Source: Pseudomonas putida (GTDB lineage: Bacteria > Pseudomonadota > Gammaproteobacteria > Pseudomonadales > Pseudomonadaceae). From it: a stretch of 64,000 nt of DNA. The position numbers were made by a program, and so were the translations under genes. This document shows positions 26,313 through 35,177 of the stretch, piece after piece. Each line of letters starts with the position of its first letter. Within the stretch, counting starts at the first letter, position 1. The notes beneath the pieces are model-generated. The model ran no database searches and had not been told where the DNA came from. It saw only the letters and a program-made list of their open reading frames with translations. The stretch lies in contig NZ_JANHLE010000003.1 in assembly GCF_028682475.1 (NCBI RefSeq), positions 1 through 64,000 of the forward strand, given 5' to 3'.

Positions 26313-28652
26313 TCACTGCTGCTGCCAGTAAGGCTCGATCCCCTGCAGACGAGGATCATCGGGGGCGACCTTGCGCATGCGCTGCACATACTCGAACGCT
26401 TCGTTACGTTCGCCTGCCAGGGCATGCAGATAGATCAACGAGTACAAAAGGTCAGGATCGTTCGGTGACTGCTGCAGACCACTACGCAGCGCACTGATAG
26501 CCTCATCGCGACGGTTCAGGCGCGACAACAGCAAGCCCTGGTTGTAGCGAATCCGGGTGTTGCCCGGCAGCGCCTCTGCTGCCGTTTGCATCCACTCCAG
26601 TGCTTGCTCGGCCTTGCCCTGCTCCACCAGCAGCAAGGCGAGCATGTACGCCAGGTTGCCATGGTCGGCGACCGGCATCTTGTCCAGGGCCAGACCTTCG
26701 CGCAGGACCTGCCCGGCTTGATCGAGCTGCTGCGAGGCACTGAGCAGGGTCACCAGGTTGACCCGCGCGGGGACGAAATACGGGTCCAGCTTCAAGGCCT
26801 GGCGATACTCGTCCATCGCTTCTGCGTCGCGCCCCTGACGGCTCAACAGCACGGCCAGATTGAGGCGCCCACCGGGCAGGTCGGCGTTGCCGCGCAAGCG
26901 CTGTTCGTAGTCGGCCAGCAGGGACTTGAACGACTCGCGCGATTCCGCCGGAAGCTGCTCTGCCGGCACATCGGCCAACGCCCTGACAGCTTCATCGCGC
27001 ACCGCCAGGGTCGGGTCCTTGAGCAGCGGCAACAACGGCTGCAGGCGTTGCGCCGGGGGAACGCTGGCAAAGCCCGAAACGGCATAGGCACGGACCAATG
27101 CACTGCTGTCCTGCAGCGCCCAGCCCAGGCTGATGACCGAGCGGGCACCGAGATCGGCCATCTGCTCAGCGGCCGAAGCCCGGACAATCGCCGGTTTACC
27201 CTTTTCGGCCAACACTGCGTTGAGTTCGCTGAAGGCGATCCCCTCGCCGCTGCGCACCGCGTGGAAATTCTCGCCATAGTGCGGCGGGCGCTGCGGCTGG
27301 CCGAACCAGCCGTCGATGGCCTTGGCCGCCCATTCTGGCGTTTGTTGCTGATGGCAGGCCGTACAGGCGTCCGGGCTGCCATCCTTGCTCGCCAGGTCCG
27401 GCCGTGGAATGCGCAGGCTGTGGTCACGCCGGGGATCGACCACCATGTAGGTCTTGGTCGGCATGTGACAGTTGACGCATTGCGCACCGGGTGTGCCCGC
27501 AGGGTGGTGATGGTGCGCCTGGCTGTCGTAGTCCTTGGCTTGCAAGCTGGGAAAACGGGCTACCGGTGGCTGGCTGTTGTGACACTGCAGACAAAGGCCG
27601 TTGCCTTCGATCTTCACTTTGCTGGTGTGCGGGTTATGGCAATCGGTGCAGCCTACCCCCGCTGCAGACATCTTGCTCTGGGTAAACGAGCCATATTCGT
27701 AAACTTCGCCATCGATCTGGCCATCGGCGTGGTAGAGATCGCTGCGCAAGGTCGCCGGCAGGCTCTGGTCCAGCTGTGGATGCCCCGGCATATGCCCGAC
27801 GCCGAGGGTTTGTCGACGGCTGTGGCAAAAGGCGCATTGCTCGACCAGGCCCTGGCTACCCAGCGCTTTGTAATCCACCGCCAGTCCTGCCTCGGTTGCA
27901 GTGGCATAGGTCTTTTCACCGGTTTTTGCCGTTTTTGCCCAATCGACATGGGCCTGGCCAGGCCCGTGGCAGCTTTGGCAACCGACGTTCTTTTCCTGCC
28001 AGGTAGTGTCAAAGCTGTCGTCGCGGTCGTTGTAGTTTTTCATCAGCCGCGTCGAATGGCAGTCGGCGCACATGCCATTCCAGTTCTGGTAGCGGCCGGT
28101 CCAGTGCAAGGGATCGTTGGGGGCAAAGCGCTGGCCGGGGTACAGGGAAAACCAGCGTTGCCCGCCCTGTTCCCTGGTACGGCTGTCCCAGGCAATGGTC
28201 AACGCCTGCAGCCGCCCGCGTGGCAAGGCCACCAGGTACTGCTGCAGCGGGTAATGACCGAAGGTGTAGAGAATTTCGAAATCCGCCGCCTTGCCCGCTT
28301 CGCCCTCGGTGTTGACGAAGAAGCGCTTGCCCTTGGAAAAGAACCGGGCCTTGACCCCAGCCTCATCGAACTGCGCGTTCTTGAAGTTGCCCAGAACGTT
28401 GGCAGCCGTGGCGTCGCGCATGGCCCAGCCATGGTCGGAGTCCTGCCACTGTTTTGCTTGCTCGGTATGGCAGCCAAGGCAGGTAGCAGTAGCAACGTAA
28501 CCTTGGGCCGAATCGGCCTGCGCGGGCGATGCGGCAGACACCGCACTGGCCCAGGCCGGAAACAGCCCGGACAACACCAGCAACATCACACTTGAACGCA
28601 ACCCGTGCTGAAATCTGGACAGCCAACTGTCCCTAGCCTTGTCGTGCCCCAT
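26313..28652 (-). CDS. Eight-haem c-type cytochrome with C-terminal repeat domain
   Basis: The product is 779 residues: a signal peptide (about 1-40), then eight Cys-x-x-Cys-His haem sites (CLGCH, CADCH, CQSCH, CAFCH, CTDCH, CLQCH, CVNCH, CTACH) within about residues 55-440. A helical region of HEAT-like character (about 475-570) and TPR repeats to the end follow. It should be exported, loaded with haem by the Ccm system, and act in periplasmic electron transfer while docking a partner through the repeats. ATG 28652 has GGAG six bases upstream; a TTG at 28670 is weaker. Partner and electron acceptor are unknown; no quinol dehydrogenase is adjacent. Confidence 0.85.
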   Translation of the reverse strand: MGHDKARDSWLSRFQHGLRSSVMLLVLSGLFPAWASAVSAASPAQADSAQGYVATATCLGCHTEQAKQWQDSDHGWAMRDATAANVLGNFKNAQFDEAGVKARFFSKGKRFFVNTEGEAGKAADFEILYTFGHYPLQQYLVALPRGRLQALTIAWDSRTREQGGQRWFSLYPGQRFAPNDPLHWTGRYQNWNGMCADCHSTRLMKNYNDRDDSFDTTWQEKNVGCQSCHGPGQAHVDWAKTAKTGEKTYATATEAGLAVDYKALGSQGLVEQCAFCHSRRQTLGVGHMPGHPQLDQSLPATLRSDLYHADGQIDGEVYEYGSFTQSKMSAAGVGCTDCHNPHTSKVKIEGNGLCLQCHNSQPPVARFPSLQAKDYDSQAHHHHPAGTPGAQCVNCHMPTKTYMVVDPRRDHSLRIPRPDLASKDGSPDACTACHQQQTPEWAAKAIDGWFGQPQRPPHYGENFHAVRSGEGIAFSELNAVLAEKGKPAIVRASAAEQMADLGARSVISLGWALQDSSALVRAYAVSGFASVPPAQRLQPLLPLLKDPTLAVRDEAVRALADVPAEQLPAESRESFKSLLADYEQRLRGNADLPGGRLNLAVLLSRQGRDAEAMDEYRQALKLDPYFVPARVNLVTLLSASQQLDQAGQVLREGLALDKMPVADHGNLAYMLALLLVEQGKAEQALEWMQTAAEALPGNTRIRYNQGLLLSRLNRRDEAISALRSGLQQSPNDPDLLYSLIYLHALAGERNEAFEYVQRMRKVAPDDPRLQGIEPYWQQQ

Positions 28653-28879
28653 TCCCTGCTCCACGGTCAATTCATCTCGCCCTGTGCCGGGCGTTTTTAG
28701 CCTCTGCGGGCATTGGCCGCGCGCTTCAGGCTAGTGCATCTTTACCACAACAGGTGGCCGAAATTCCCAAAAGACCTGATTTCTATTCCGAATAATTCAG
28801 CCAGTTCTCGGTGCATCGAGCGTCTTCAGCAAAATCGATGCATTGTTAACTGCCCCCGTCAGTGGACGAGAAAAGTTCA

Positions 28880-28991
28880 ATAAGTTATGTTTCCCAGCAA
28901 CTTTCGGAAGATAGACATCTCGACAGTTACGAGTATTAAAAAGATTGTAAGATCCTTCCTACAATTACTTTTAATCTCAAACATAACTTAT
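28880..28991. repeat. AT-rich 112-bp segment bounded by 13-bp inverted repeats
   Basis: ATAAGTTATGTTT (28880-28892) is exactly complementary to AAACATAACTTAT (28979-28991). A second inverted repeat, ATTGTA/TACAAT (28944-28965), lies inside. The stretch is far more AT-rich than its surroundings and lies in the 427-bp gap before the small gene at 29080. No gene is supported in the rest of that gap (28653-29079). It could be a hairpin RNA, a pair of regulator sites, or a mini-element remnant. Confidence 0.5.
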
Positions 28992-29079
28992 CAGCGCGCC
29001 AACAAGGATGTCAGTGCCTGAGCACGCGCCGTGCTGTAACAGCAGGCGTCTAACTCATACGCCATAGGGACCATGCGCC

Positions 29080-29388
29080 ATGTCCACTCATGATTTTCAA
29101 TTGACCTACTCCATCCCCGAAACCATCGATGGCAGTTCAGCCACTGCGCGGGAAAAAATGCGCGATCACCAAGGCTGGGCAACTGTCTGTGATATCGACA
29201 CCACCTTGACCGGCCAACTTCCACTGCAAGGCTTGATCAGCGAAAAACGCAAACAGGCCGAAAAAGAAGTGAAGAAGGTCATTCAGGAACTGCTCAAGCA
29301 AAGTCGCAAGCATAGCGATTTGAAACTCCATGCCAGCTTGATGGTCTGTGGCCTGGGTGAGCATATGCGTTTCGATGTTACGGCATAA
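29080..29388 (+). CDS. Small hypothetical protein (102 residues)
   Basis: The product starts 'MSTHDFQLTYSIPETIDG' and has a central Lys/Glu-rich helix ('KRKQAEKEVKKVIQELLKQS') between short beta-like ends. There is no signal peptide, membrane segment or Cys cluster, so it is probably cytoplasmic. AGGGA lies nine bases before the ATG, and the AT-rich upstream region could hold its promoter. I do not recognise the family. Codon composition is compatible with a real gene. Confidence 0.65.
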   Translation: MSTHDFQLTYSIPETIDGSSATAREKMRDHQGWATVCDIDTTLTGQLPLQGLISEKRKQAEKEVKKVIQELLKQSRKHSDLKLHASLMVCGLGEHMRFDVTA

Positions 29389-29455
29389 CTGATACCTGCC
29401 TCGGGCATCAGGCGCCCCCCATCCTGCCTGGTGCCCACAGGCCAATATCCCACGA

Positions 29456-29632
29456 TCACTGCCCTGCGCCTTTCTCACCGGGCGCCTGCGCCGGTGCAGT
29501 GAACCAACGCTCCTTGGGCACACGCTTCTCTTCCTGCGGATCGGCCAGATAGTGCGGCGACATGATCTGCACCCCGTACTCATTGAATACATCCTGAATA
29601 TTGGCGTGCAGCAGGCTCAACAACTCGGCGCG
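29456..29632 (-). pseudogene. 3' remnant of an MscS-family channel gene
   Basis: About 58 codons encode the characteristic C-terminal end of MscS-type channels: 'LLHANIQDVFNEYGVQIMSPHY', in parts, then a charged tail. The reading frame upstream loses all similarity within ten codons, and no pore helix or beta domain is present before the IclR gene. This is a decayed gene end, unrelated in position to the intact mscS-type gene at 17903. Confidence 0.75.
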
Positions 29633-29756
29633 TGGCCGTTGTGAGCTTGTCCTTGCTTTCGAATCTGGAGAAATAAAACTGTCGCAGGCCGGCAACCAAC
29701 TGATGCGCCACGTTTTTCGCAAGTATTGAGCTTAACTTTCCTTTCATCCCGTGCCA

Positions 29757-30584
29757 TCAGCCAAATACGTGAGAGGGACGACGGAGCACAGGGTCGAAAG
29801 GATTGATCCGCTCACCCATCGCTGCGGCCTCACGCTTGAGCAATGCCACCACGGTCGGCATGCGGTTTGGCCCCAGGCGGTCGCTGATGGTTGCCACACT
29901 CAGGGCCGCCACCGCATAACCGTTGCGGTCGAGGATCGGCACCGCCAGACCGGCCATGCCGTCGAGCACGCCGGTATTGCGCCCGGCGTAGCCAAGGCTG
30001 CGGACGTTGTCGATTTCGGCGCGCAGCATGACTTCATCGTAATGATGAAAATCCTTGAGCCGGGGCAGGTTGTAACGGATCACCTCGTCGCGCTCCTCCT
30101 CCGGCAGGAAGGCCAGGATCGCCAGACTGCCCTGCCCCACGCCCAAGGCCACACGGCCGCCAACGTCGCCAGTGAAGGTACGAATCGGGTACGGTCCCTC
30201 GCTGCGATCCAGGCACACCGCGTCAAACCCCGAGCGCGCCAGCAGAAACAGCGAATCGCCCAACGAAGCTGACAGGCGTAGCAGGCTGGGGCGCACCACA
30301 TCGCGTAGGTTACCGGCCTGCCCGGCTTTGGCTGCCAGGGCAAAGAAATCCAAACTCAGGCGATAGCGCTTGCTGGTTGCACACTGGTCGACCATGCCTT
30401 CTTCGATGAGGCTGCGCAGCAAACGATGGGTGGTAGGTTGGGCCAGACCGACCCGCTGCGCCAGCTGGCTCACCTTTTCCCCCTCGCCGCCGCAATTGCC
30501 CAGCGCACGCATCACGGCAAACAAACGGGACACGGCACTGACGCCTACTTCTTTGGCTTGCTCAATTCGTTTATCGGAATCCAT
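29757..30584 (-). CDS. IclR-family transcription regulator
   Basis: The product is 275 residues: an N-terminal winged helix-turn-helix ('VSQLAQRVGLAQPTTHRLLRSL', in parts) and a C-terminal IclR effector domain (GAF-like) with 'VCLDRSEGPYPIRTFTGDVGGR' and 'GLAVPILDRNGYAVAALSV', in parts. It is divergent from the seven-gene transporter/dehydrogenase operon, with a 248-bp gap containing two repeats, so it very probably controls that operon in response to its substrate. Confidence 0.92.
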   Translation of the reverse strand: MDSDKRIEQAKEVGVSAVSRLFAVMRALGNCGGEGEKVSQLAQRVGLAQPTTHRLLRSLIEEGMVDQCATSKRYRLSLDFFALAAKAGQAGNLRDVVRPSLLRLSASLGDSLFLLARSGFDAVCLDRSEGPYPIRTFTGDVGGRVALGVGQGSLAILAFLPEEERDEVIRYNLPRLKDFHHYDEVMLRAEIDNVRSLGYAGRNTGVLDGMAGLAVPILDRNGYAVAALSVATISDRLGPNRMPTVVALLKREAAAMGERINPFDPVLRRPSHVFG

Positions 30585-30607
30585 TTTGTACTAACCCCTT
30601 ATAAATT

Positions 30608-30654
30608 TCATTCAGTGGAATTATTTAAAAATAGCTGTCACTCAGTGAAATTAT
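30608..30654. promoter_or_regulatory. Two tandem candidate IclR boxes
   Basis: TCATTCAGTGGAATTAT (30608-30624) and TCACTCAGTGAAATTAT (30638-30654): 15 of 17 bases match, and the copies are exactly 30 bp apart, close to three helical turns. The first extends into an imperfect palindrome, AATTTCA-N5-TGGAATT. They lie 24-70 bases upstream of the IclR start in the divergent gap, where autoregulation and operon control would be expected. Confidence 0.6.
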
Positions 30655-30832
30655 CCTTTGTCGCCATCGTAATCATTGCCCTACTCTCCGGTCCATAGGG
30701 CGATATCACAACATCGGCCGCCGCCACAGAAGCGAGCGCCAACGTCCGTAAAGCTTTGCTTTTCGTCGCTGGCGCTCTGCCCACCCTGAAACAGCCGGAT
30801 GACCCCGGCTCCGTTTACGATGGAGCACAGCC

Positions 30833-31852
30833 ATGACCTTCCTGTTGATCGACAAACTATGTAAGCGCTATGGCGCCATGGAGGCAGTGGCCAGCTCGTC
30901 ACTGGCCATCGAAAAAGGCGAGTTTGTCTCCCTGCTCGGCCCTTCCGGCTGTGGCAAAACCACAACCCTGCAGATGATTGCCGGCTTCGTCGAAGTTACC
31001 AGCGGCCGCATCGTCCTTGATGGCCGCGACATCACTCACGCCAAGCCGGCCAGCCGTGGGCTGGGCGTGGTGTTCCAGAGCTATGCGCTTTTCCCGCACA
31101 TGACCGTGCGCGATAACACCGCCTTCGGCCTGCACATGCGCAAAGTCGGCAATGCCGAGATCGCCCGCCGTGTCGACCAGGCCCTGGCGCTGGTGCGTCT
31201 GAACAACCATGCCGAACGATACCCAAGGGAACTGTCCGGCGGACAGCGTCAGCGTGTGGCCCTGGCCCGCGCGCTGGTGATCGAACCGCCAGTGCTGCTG
31301 CTGGACGAGCCACTGTCCAACCTGGACGCGCACCTGCGTGAAGAAATGCAGTTCGAGATCTGCCGCATTCAGAACGAAGTCGGCATCACCACCCTGATGG
31401 TCACCCACGACCAGGCCGAAGCCTTGTCGATCAGCGACCGGGTCGTGGTAATGGAAGCCGGGCGTATCACCCAGGTCGATGACCCTTACCGCCTCTACGA
31501 ACACCCAGGCACGCCGTTCATCTCCGACTTTGTCGGCAAGGCCAACCGCCTTCGTGGCGTAACCGGCCTCGGCGGAAAACCACAGGTGGCACCCCAAGGC
31601 CCGCTGACCCTCAGCCTGCGCCCGGAAAAGATCAGTCTCGGCCCAGCCGGCAGCGGCAAGCTGGCAGGCCGCATCAACTGCCGTTACTTCCTTGGCAGCC
31701 AGTGGCTGTACCGGGTCGATACGGTGCTAGGCAACCTGGCCGTGGTCCAGACCAATGATGGCAGCGCGCCGCTGGACGAGGGTACCCCCGTAGGTCTGGA
31801 CTGGAGCGATGCCCTGCTGCGGGTGCTGAACGCGGGCGAGGTGGCTGCATGA
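30833..31852 (+). CDS. ABC importer ATPase (PotA/spermidine-type family)
   Basis: The product is 339 residues with Walker A 'GPSGCGKTT' near 38, the signature 'LSGGQRQR' near 136, Walker B 'LLLDEP' near 156, and a C-terminal TOBE-like domain (about 240-335) typical of polyamine/iron/opine-type importers. It starts with GGAG eight bases upstream. It is the first gene of the operon; its stop overlaps the first permease start (ATGA). It powers uptake of the compound oxidised by the downstream dehydrogenase. Confidence 0.93.
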   Translation: MTFLLIDKLCKRYGAMEAVASSSLAIEKGEFVSLLGPSGCGKTTTLQMIAGFVEVTSGRIVLDGRDITHAKPASRGLGVVFQSYALFPHMTVRDNTAFGLHMRKVGNAEIARRVDQALALVRLNNHAERYPRELSGGQRQRVALARALVIEPPVLLLDEPLSNLDAHLREEMQFEICRIQNEVGITTLMVTHDQAEALSISDRVVVMEAGRITQVDDPYRLYEHPGTPFISDFVGKANRLRGVTGLGGKPQVAPQGPLTLSLRPEKISLGPAGSGKLAGRINCRYFLGSQWLYRVDTVLGNLAVVQTNDGSAPLDEGTPVGLDWSDALLRVLNAGEVAA

Positions 31853-32718
31853 GCGCGGTAAAACTGCGCAGTAGCGCCTGGGGCTATGGCCTGAGCAGCC
31901 CTGCCCTGCTGCTGTTCCTGTCTTTGCTGGTGGTACCGCTGGGACTGACCGTGCTGCTGTCGTTCAATGCATTTGACTACACCAGTGGCATACAGACCGG
32001 CCAATACACCCTCAGCCATTACCTGAGCCTGGTGACCGACACCTACTACTACGAGATTTTCTTGCGTACCTTCTGGATCAGCGCCCTGGTCACCCTGCTG
32101 TGCGTGCTGATCGGTATCCCCGAGGCCATGGTACTCAGCCGCATGGCCGCCCCCTGGCGCTCGATATTCCTGATCCTGGTGCTGACCCCGCTGCTGATTT
32201 CGGTGGTGGTGCGGGCCTTTGGCTGGAGCCTGCTGCTGGGCGCCGACGGCCTGGTCAACCAGGGTATCAGTGCCCTCGGCGGGCAGCCGGTGAAGCTGCT
32301 GTACACGCCCTTTGCGGTGATCATCGGCCTGGTCCACGTGATGTTGCCATTCATGATCATCCCGGTGTGGACCTCGCTACAGAAACTCGACCCGGCTGCC
32401 GAGCAGGCCGCGCTGTCGCTGGGCGCCAGCCAGTGGACGGTGTTCCGCCGCATCGTGCTACCGCAGATCATGCCCGGCGTGCTGTCGGGCACCCTGATCG
32501 TATTCGGCCTGGCCGCCAGCTCGTTCGCCATCCCCGGCCTGCTGGGCGGGCGCCGGCTGAAGATGGTCGCCACCATGATCTACGACCAGTACCTGGCCGA
32601 ACTGAACTGGCCGATGGGTGCCACCATCGCCGTTGCCCTGCTGCTGGTCAACCTGCTGGTAATGCTCAGCTGGAACCGGCTGATCGAACGTCGCTACAAA
32701 CGCGCACTTGGAGTCTGA
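31849..32718 (+). CDS. ABC importer permease (PotB-like)
   Basis: The product is 289 residues with six hydrophobic helices and the ABC permease EAA loop, seen here as 'EQAALSLGASQWTVFRRIVLP' in parts. It pairs with the second permease to form the membrane channel of a spermidine/putrescine-family importer. The start overlaps the ATPase stop; the next permease begins four bases after its stop. The specific solute cannot be read from the permease. Confidence 0.92.
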   Translation: MSAVKLRSSAWGYGLSSPALLLFLSLLVVPLGLTVLLSFNAFDYTSGIQTGQYTLSHYLSLVTDTYYYEIFLRTFWISALVTLLCVLIGIPEAMVLSRMAAPWRSIFLILVLTPLLISVVVRAFGWSLLLGADGLVNQGISALGGQPVKLLYTPFAVIIGLVHVMLPFMIIPVWTSLQKLDPAAEQAALSLGASQWTVFRRIVLPQIMPGVLSGTLIVFGLAASSFAIPGLLGGRRLKMVATMIYDQYLAELNWPMGATIAVALLLVNLLVMLSWNRLIERRYKRALGV

Positions 32719-32722
32719 AGCC

Positions 32723-33517
32723 ATGACCCGTAACGGCCCGCTGGCCCTGTCCTTCCACACCCTGGTGATGCTGTTCATGCTCGCCCCGCTGGTGGTGGTA
32801 TGCCTGGTGGCATTCACCCCGGAAAACACCCTGAGCCTGCCTACCGCCGGCTTCTCGCTGCGCTGGTTCAGCGCCGTGTTCGAGCGCGCCGATTTCCTCG
32901 ACGCGTTCTACAACAGCCTGAAACTCGCGGCCCTGGCCGCCTCGCTGGCCACCCTGATCGCCGTGCCGGCGGGCCTGGGCATCACCCGCTACAGCTTCCC
33001 CGGCCAGGGCTTTCTCAACGGCCTGTTGCTGTCGCCGATCATCATCCCGCACCTGGTGTTGGGCGTGGCCCTGTTGCGGTTGTTTGCCCTGTTGGGGGTC
33101 AATGGCAGCTTCGCCTGGCTGGTGTTCGCCCATGTGGTGGTGATCACCCCCTACGTGCTGCGCCTGGTGCTGGCCGCCGCCATCGGCATCGACCGCAGCG
33201 CCGAGCAGGCCGCACAAAGCCTCGGCGCCGGCCGGGTCACGCTGTTCTGCAAGGTCACCCTTCCGATGATTCTGCCCGGCGTGGCCGGCGGTTGGCTGCT
33301 GGCGTTCATCAACAGCTTCGACGAGGTGACCCTGTCGATCTTCGTCACCTCGCCGGCCACCCAGACGCTGCCGGTGCGCATGTATGTGTACGCCACCGAG
33401 TCCATCGACCCGATGATGGCCGCCGTATCGGCACTGGTGATCGCCGTCACTGCCCTGACCATGATCGCCCTGGACCGTGTGTATGGCCTGGACCGCGTGC
33501 TGGTGGGCAAGCAATGA
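32723..33517 (+). CDS. ABC importer permease (PotC-like)
   Basis: The product is 264 residues with about six membrane helices and the EAA loop 'EQAAQSLGAGRVTLFCKVTLP', in parts. The start at 32723 is an ATG with GGAG and GAAG upstream; a TTG at 32708 would add five residues and overlap the previous gene. It completes the heterodimeric channel and is followed directly by the small iron-sulphur subunit gene, tying transport to oxidation. Confidence 0.92.
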   Translation: MTRNGPLALSFHTLVMLFMLAPLVVVCLVAFTPENTLSLPTAGFSLRWFSAVFERADFLDAFYNSLKLAALAASLATLIAVPAGLGITRYSFPGQGFLNGLLLSPIIIPHLVLGVALLRLFALLGVNGSFAWLVFAHVVVITPYVLRLVLAAAIGIDRSAEQAAQSLGAGRVTLFCKVTLPMILPGVAGGWLLAFINSFDEVTLSIFVTSPATQTLPVRMYVYATESIDPMMAAVSALVIAVTALTMIALDRVYGLDRVLVGKQ

Positions 33518-33531
33518 CACGGAGTTCCCCT

Positions 33532-33822
33532 ATGCCCCTGTTCAAACGCGTGGCCGAACACGACCGCGAGCCCCTGCCCTTCCTGCTCGACGGCCAACCG
33601 GCCCTGGGCATGAACGGCGACACCCTGCTCACCGCCATCCTGACCAACGCCGAGCACCTGCGTGGCAGCGATTTCAGCGCCGAACTGCGCGCCGGTTTCT
33701 GCCTGATGGGCGCCTGCCAGGACTGCTGGGTGCGCCTGCAGGACGGCCGCCGGGTGCGCGCCTGCTCCACCTTTCTGCAAGCGGGCCAGTGCGTTACCCG
33801 CGACTCGGGGCGCCGGCCATGA
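33532..33822 (+). CDS. Small [2Fe-2S] subunit of an FAD dehydrogenase (HcnA-like gamma subunit)
   Basis: The product is 96 residues with the plant-ferredoxin-like cluster motif Cys-x4-Cys-x2-Cys-x12-Cys ('CLMGACQDCW' to 'VRAC'). Small proteins of this kind are the electron-transfer subunit of three-part amino-acid dehydrogenases: HcnA of hydrogen cyanide synthase, opine oxidases and D-hydroxyproline dehydrogenase. GGAG precedes ATG 33532 by eight bases; an ATG at 33514, overlapping the permease stop as ATGA, is an alternative. Its own stop overlaps the alpha-subunit start. Confidence 0.88.
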   Translation: MPLFKRVAEHDREPLPFLLDGQPALGMNGDTLLTAILTNAEHLRGSDFSAELRAGFCLMGACQDCWVRLQDGRRVRACSTFLQAGQCVTRDSGRRP

Positions 33823-35177
33823 GTGCGATCGTGATCATTGGCGCCGGCCCGGCCGGCATCCGCGCTGCACAAACCCTGGTGGCCCACGGCGTACGCCCGG
33901 TCCTGCTTGACGAAGCCAGCCGCGGCGGTGGGCAGATCTACCGCCAGCAGCCGGACAACTTCAGCCGCCCGGCAAAGACCCTGTATGGTTTCGAGGCTGG
34001 CAAGGCCCAGGCGCTGCACAGTACCCTTGAACAGCTATGTGGTCACATCGACTACCACCCCGAAACCCTGGTGTGGAACGCCGAGCAGCAGGTGCTCGAT
34101 ACACTGCACCAGGGCCAGTTGGCTGACCGCCTGGCATATGACCAGGTGATCGTTGCCACTGGCGCCACCGACCGGGTGCTGCCGATTCCCGGCTGGACCT
34201 TGCCCGGGGTGTACACCCTGGGCGCTGCGCAGATCGCCCTGAAATTCCAGGGTTGTGCCATCGGCGAACGGGTAGTGCTGGCTGGCAGCGGACCGCTGCT
34301 GTACCTGGTGGCCTACCAGTACGCCAAGGCCGGTGCCACGGTCAGTGCGGTGCTTGACACCTCACCGTTCAGCGCCCAGGTACGGGCTCTGCCACGCTTG
34401 TTGCTGCAACCCGGCACCTTTGCCAAAGGCCTTTATTACCGTGCCTGGCTGACAAGCAAGGGGGTGCCGGTGCACCAGGGCGTGACGCTGCTGGGCATCG
34501 ACGGCGAGCAGCGTGCCAGCGGCGTGCGCTGGTCGCGCAACGGCCAGCAGCATCATCTGCCATGCGACGCCGTGGCATTCGCCCATGCCCTGCGCAGTGA
34601 AACCCAACTGGCCGACCTGCTGGGGTGCCAGTTCGCCTGGAACACCCTCAACCGCGCCTGGCTCCCCGTGCGCGACGCCCAAGGCCGGGCCAGCAGCCCC
34701 GGCGTGTACCTGGCGGGCGACGGTGCCGGCATCCTCGGTGCGGACGGCGCCGAAATGGCCGGTGAACTGGCTGCGCTGACGCTGTTGGCCGACCTCGGCA
34801 ACTCCGGCAACCCAGAGCGCCAGCAGCAGCTGGAAAAGCGTCTGACCATCCTGCAGCACTTTCGCCAAGGCCTGGAGCAAGCCTTCCCGTTCCCCGAACA
34901 ATGGGCACGGCAAGCCCCGGACTCGCTCACGGTGTGCCGTTGCGAACACGTCAGCGCCGGCGACATCCGCGCCACCGTGCGCGCCGGGCACAGGGAAATC
35001 AACCGGGTCAAGGCCATGTGCCGGGTCGGCATGGGCCGCTGTCAGGGCCGTGTGTGCGGCGCCGCCGCGGCCGAGCTGATTGCCTGCGAAAGCGGCCAGC
35101 CCCTCGACCAGGTCGGGCGCCTGCGTGGCCAGGCGCCGGTCAAGCCCCTGCCCTTCGGCCTGGAGATACAACCATGA
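33819..35177 (+). CDS. FAD/NAD(P)-binding alpha subunit (HcnB / OoxA-like)
   Basis: The product is 452 residues. An N-terminal FAD site 'IIGAGPAGIRAA' starts at residue 5; a second nucleotide-binding region 'VVLAGSGPLLYLVA' is near residue 150. A C-terminal BFD-like cysteine cluster follows ('CRCEH', then 'MCRVGMGRCQGRVC') that should hold a [2Fe-2S] centre. This is the pattern of the alpha subunit of opine oxidase, D-hydroxyproline dehydrogenase and HcnB. It overlaps both neighbours by ATGA, so subunits are made together. Confidence 0.9.
   Translation: MSAIVIIGAGPAGIRAAQTLVAHGVRPVLLDEASRGGGQIYRQQPDNFSRPAKTLYGFEAGKAQALHSTLEQLCGHIDYHPETLVWNAEQQVLDTLHQGQLADRLAYDQVIVATGATDRVLPIPGWTLPGVYTLGAAQIALKFQGCAIGERVVLAGSGPLLYLVAYQYAKAGATVSAVLDTSPFSAQVRALPRLLLQPGTFAKGLYYRAWLTSKGVPVHQGVTLLGIDGEQRASGVRWSRNGQQHHLPCDAVAFAHALRSETQLADLLGCQFAWNTLNRAWLPVRDAQGRASSPGVYLAGDGAGILGADGAEMAGELAALTLLADLGNSGNPERQQQLEKRLTILQHFRQGLEQAFPFPEQWARQAPDSLTVCRCEHVSAGDIRATVRAGHREINRVKAMCRVGMGRCQGRVCGAAAAELIACESGQPLDQVGRLRGQAPVKPLPFGLEIQP

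Noticed and set aside
26069..26497. Open frame starting after the TGGAC tract as an annotated gene
   Set aside because: It overlaps the 3' end of the cytochrome gene, has a TTG start without a ribosome-binding site and no homology I recognise; kept only as a phase-variation idea.
26586..28595. 669-codon open frame antisense to the multihaem cytochrome
   Set aside because: The CxxCH-containing frame is clearly the gene; the antisense product has no domain and no ribosome-binding site.
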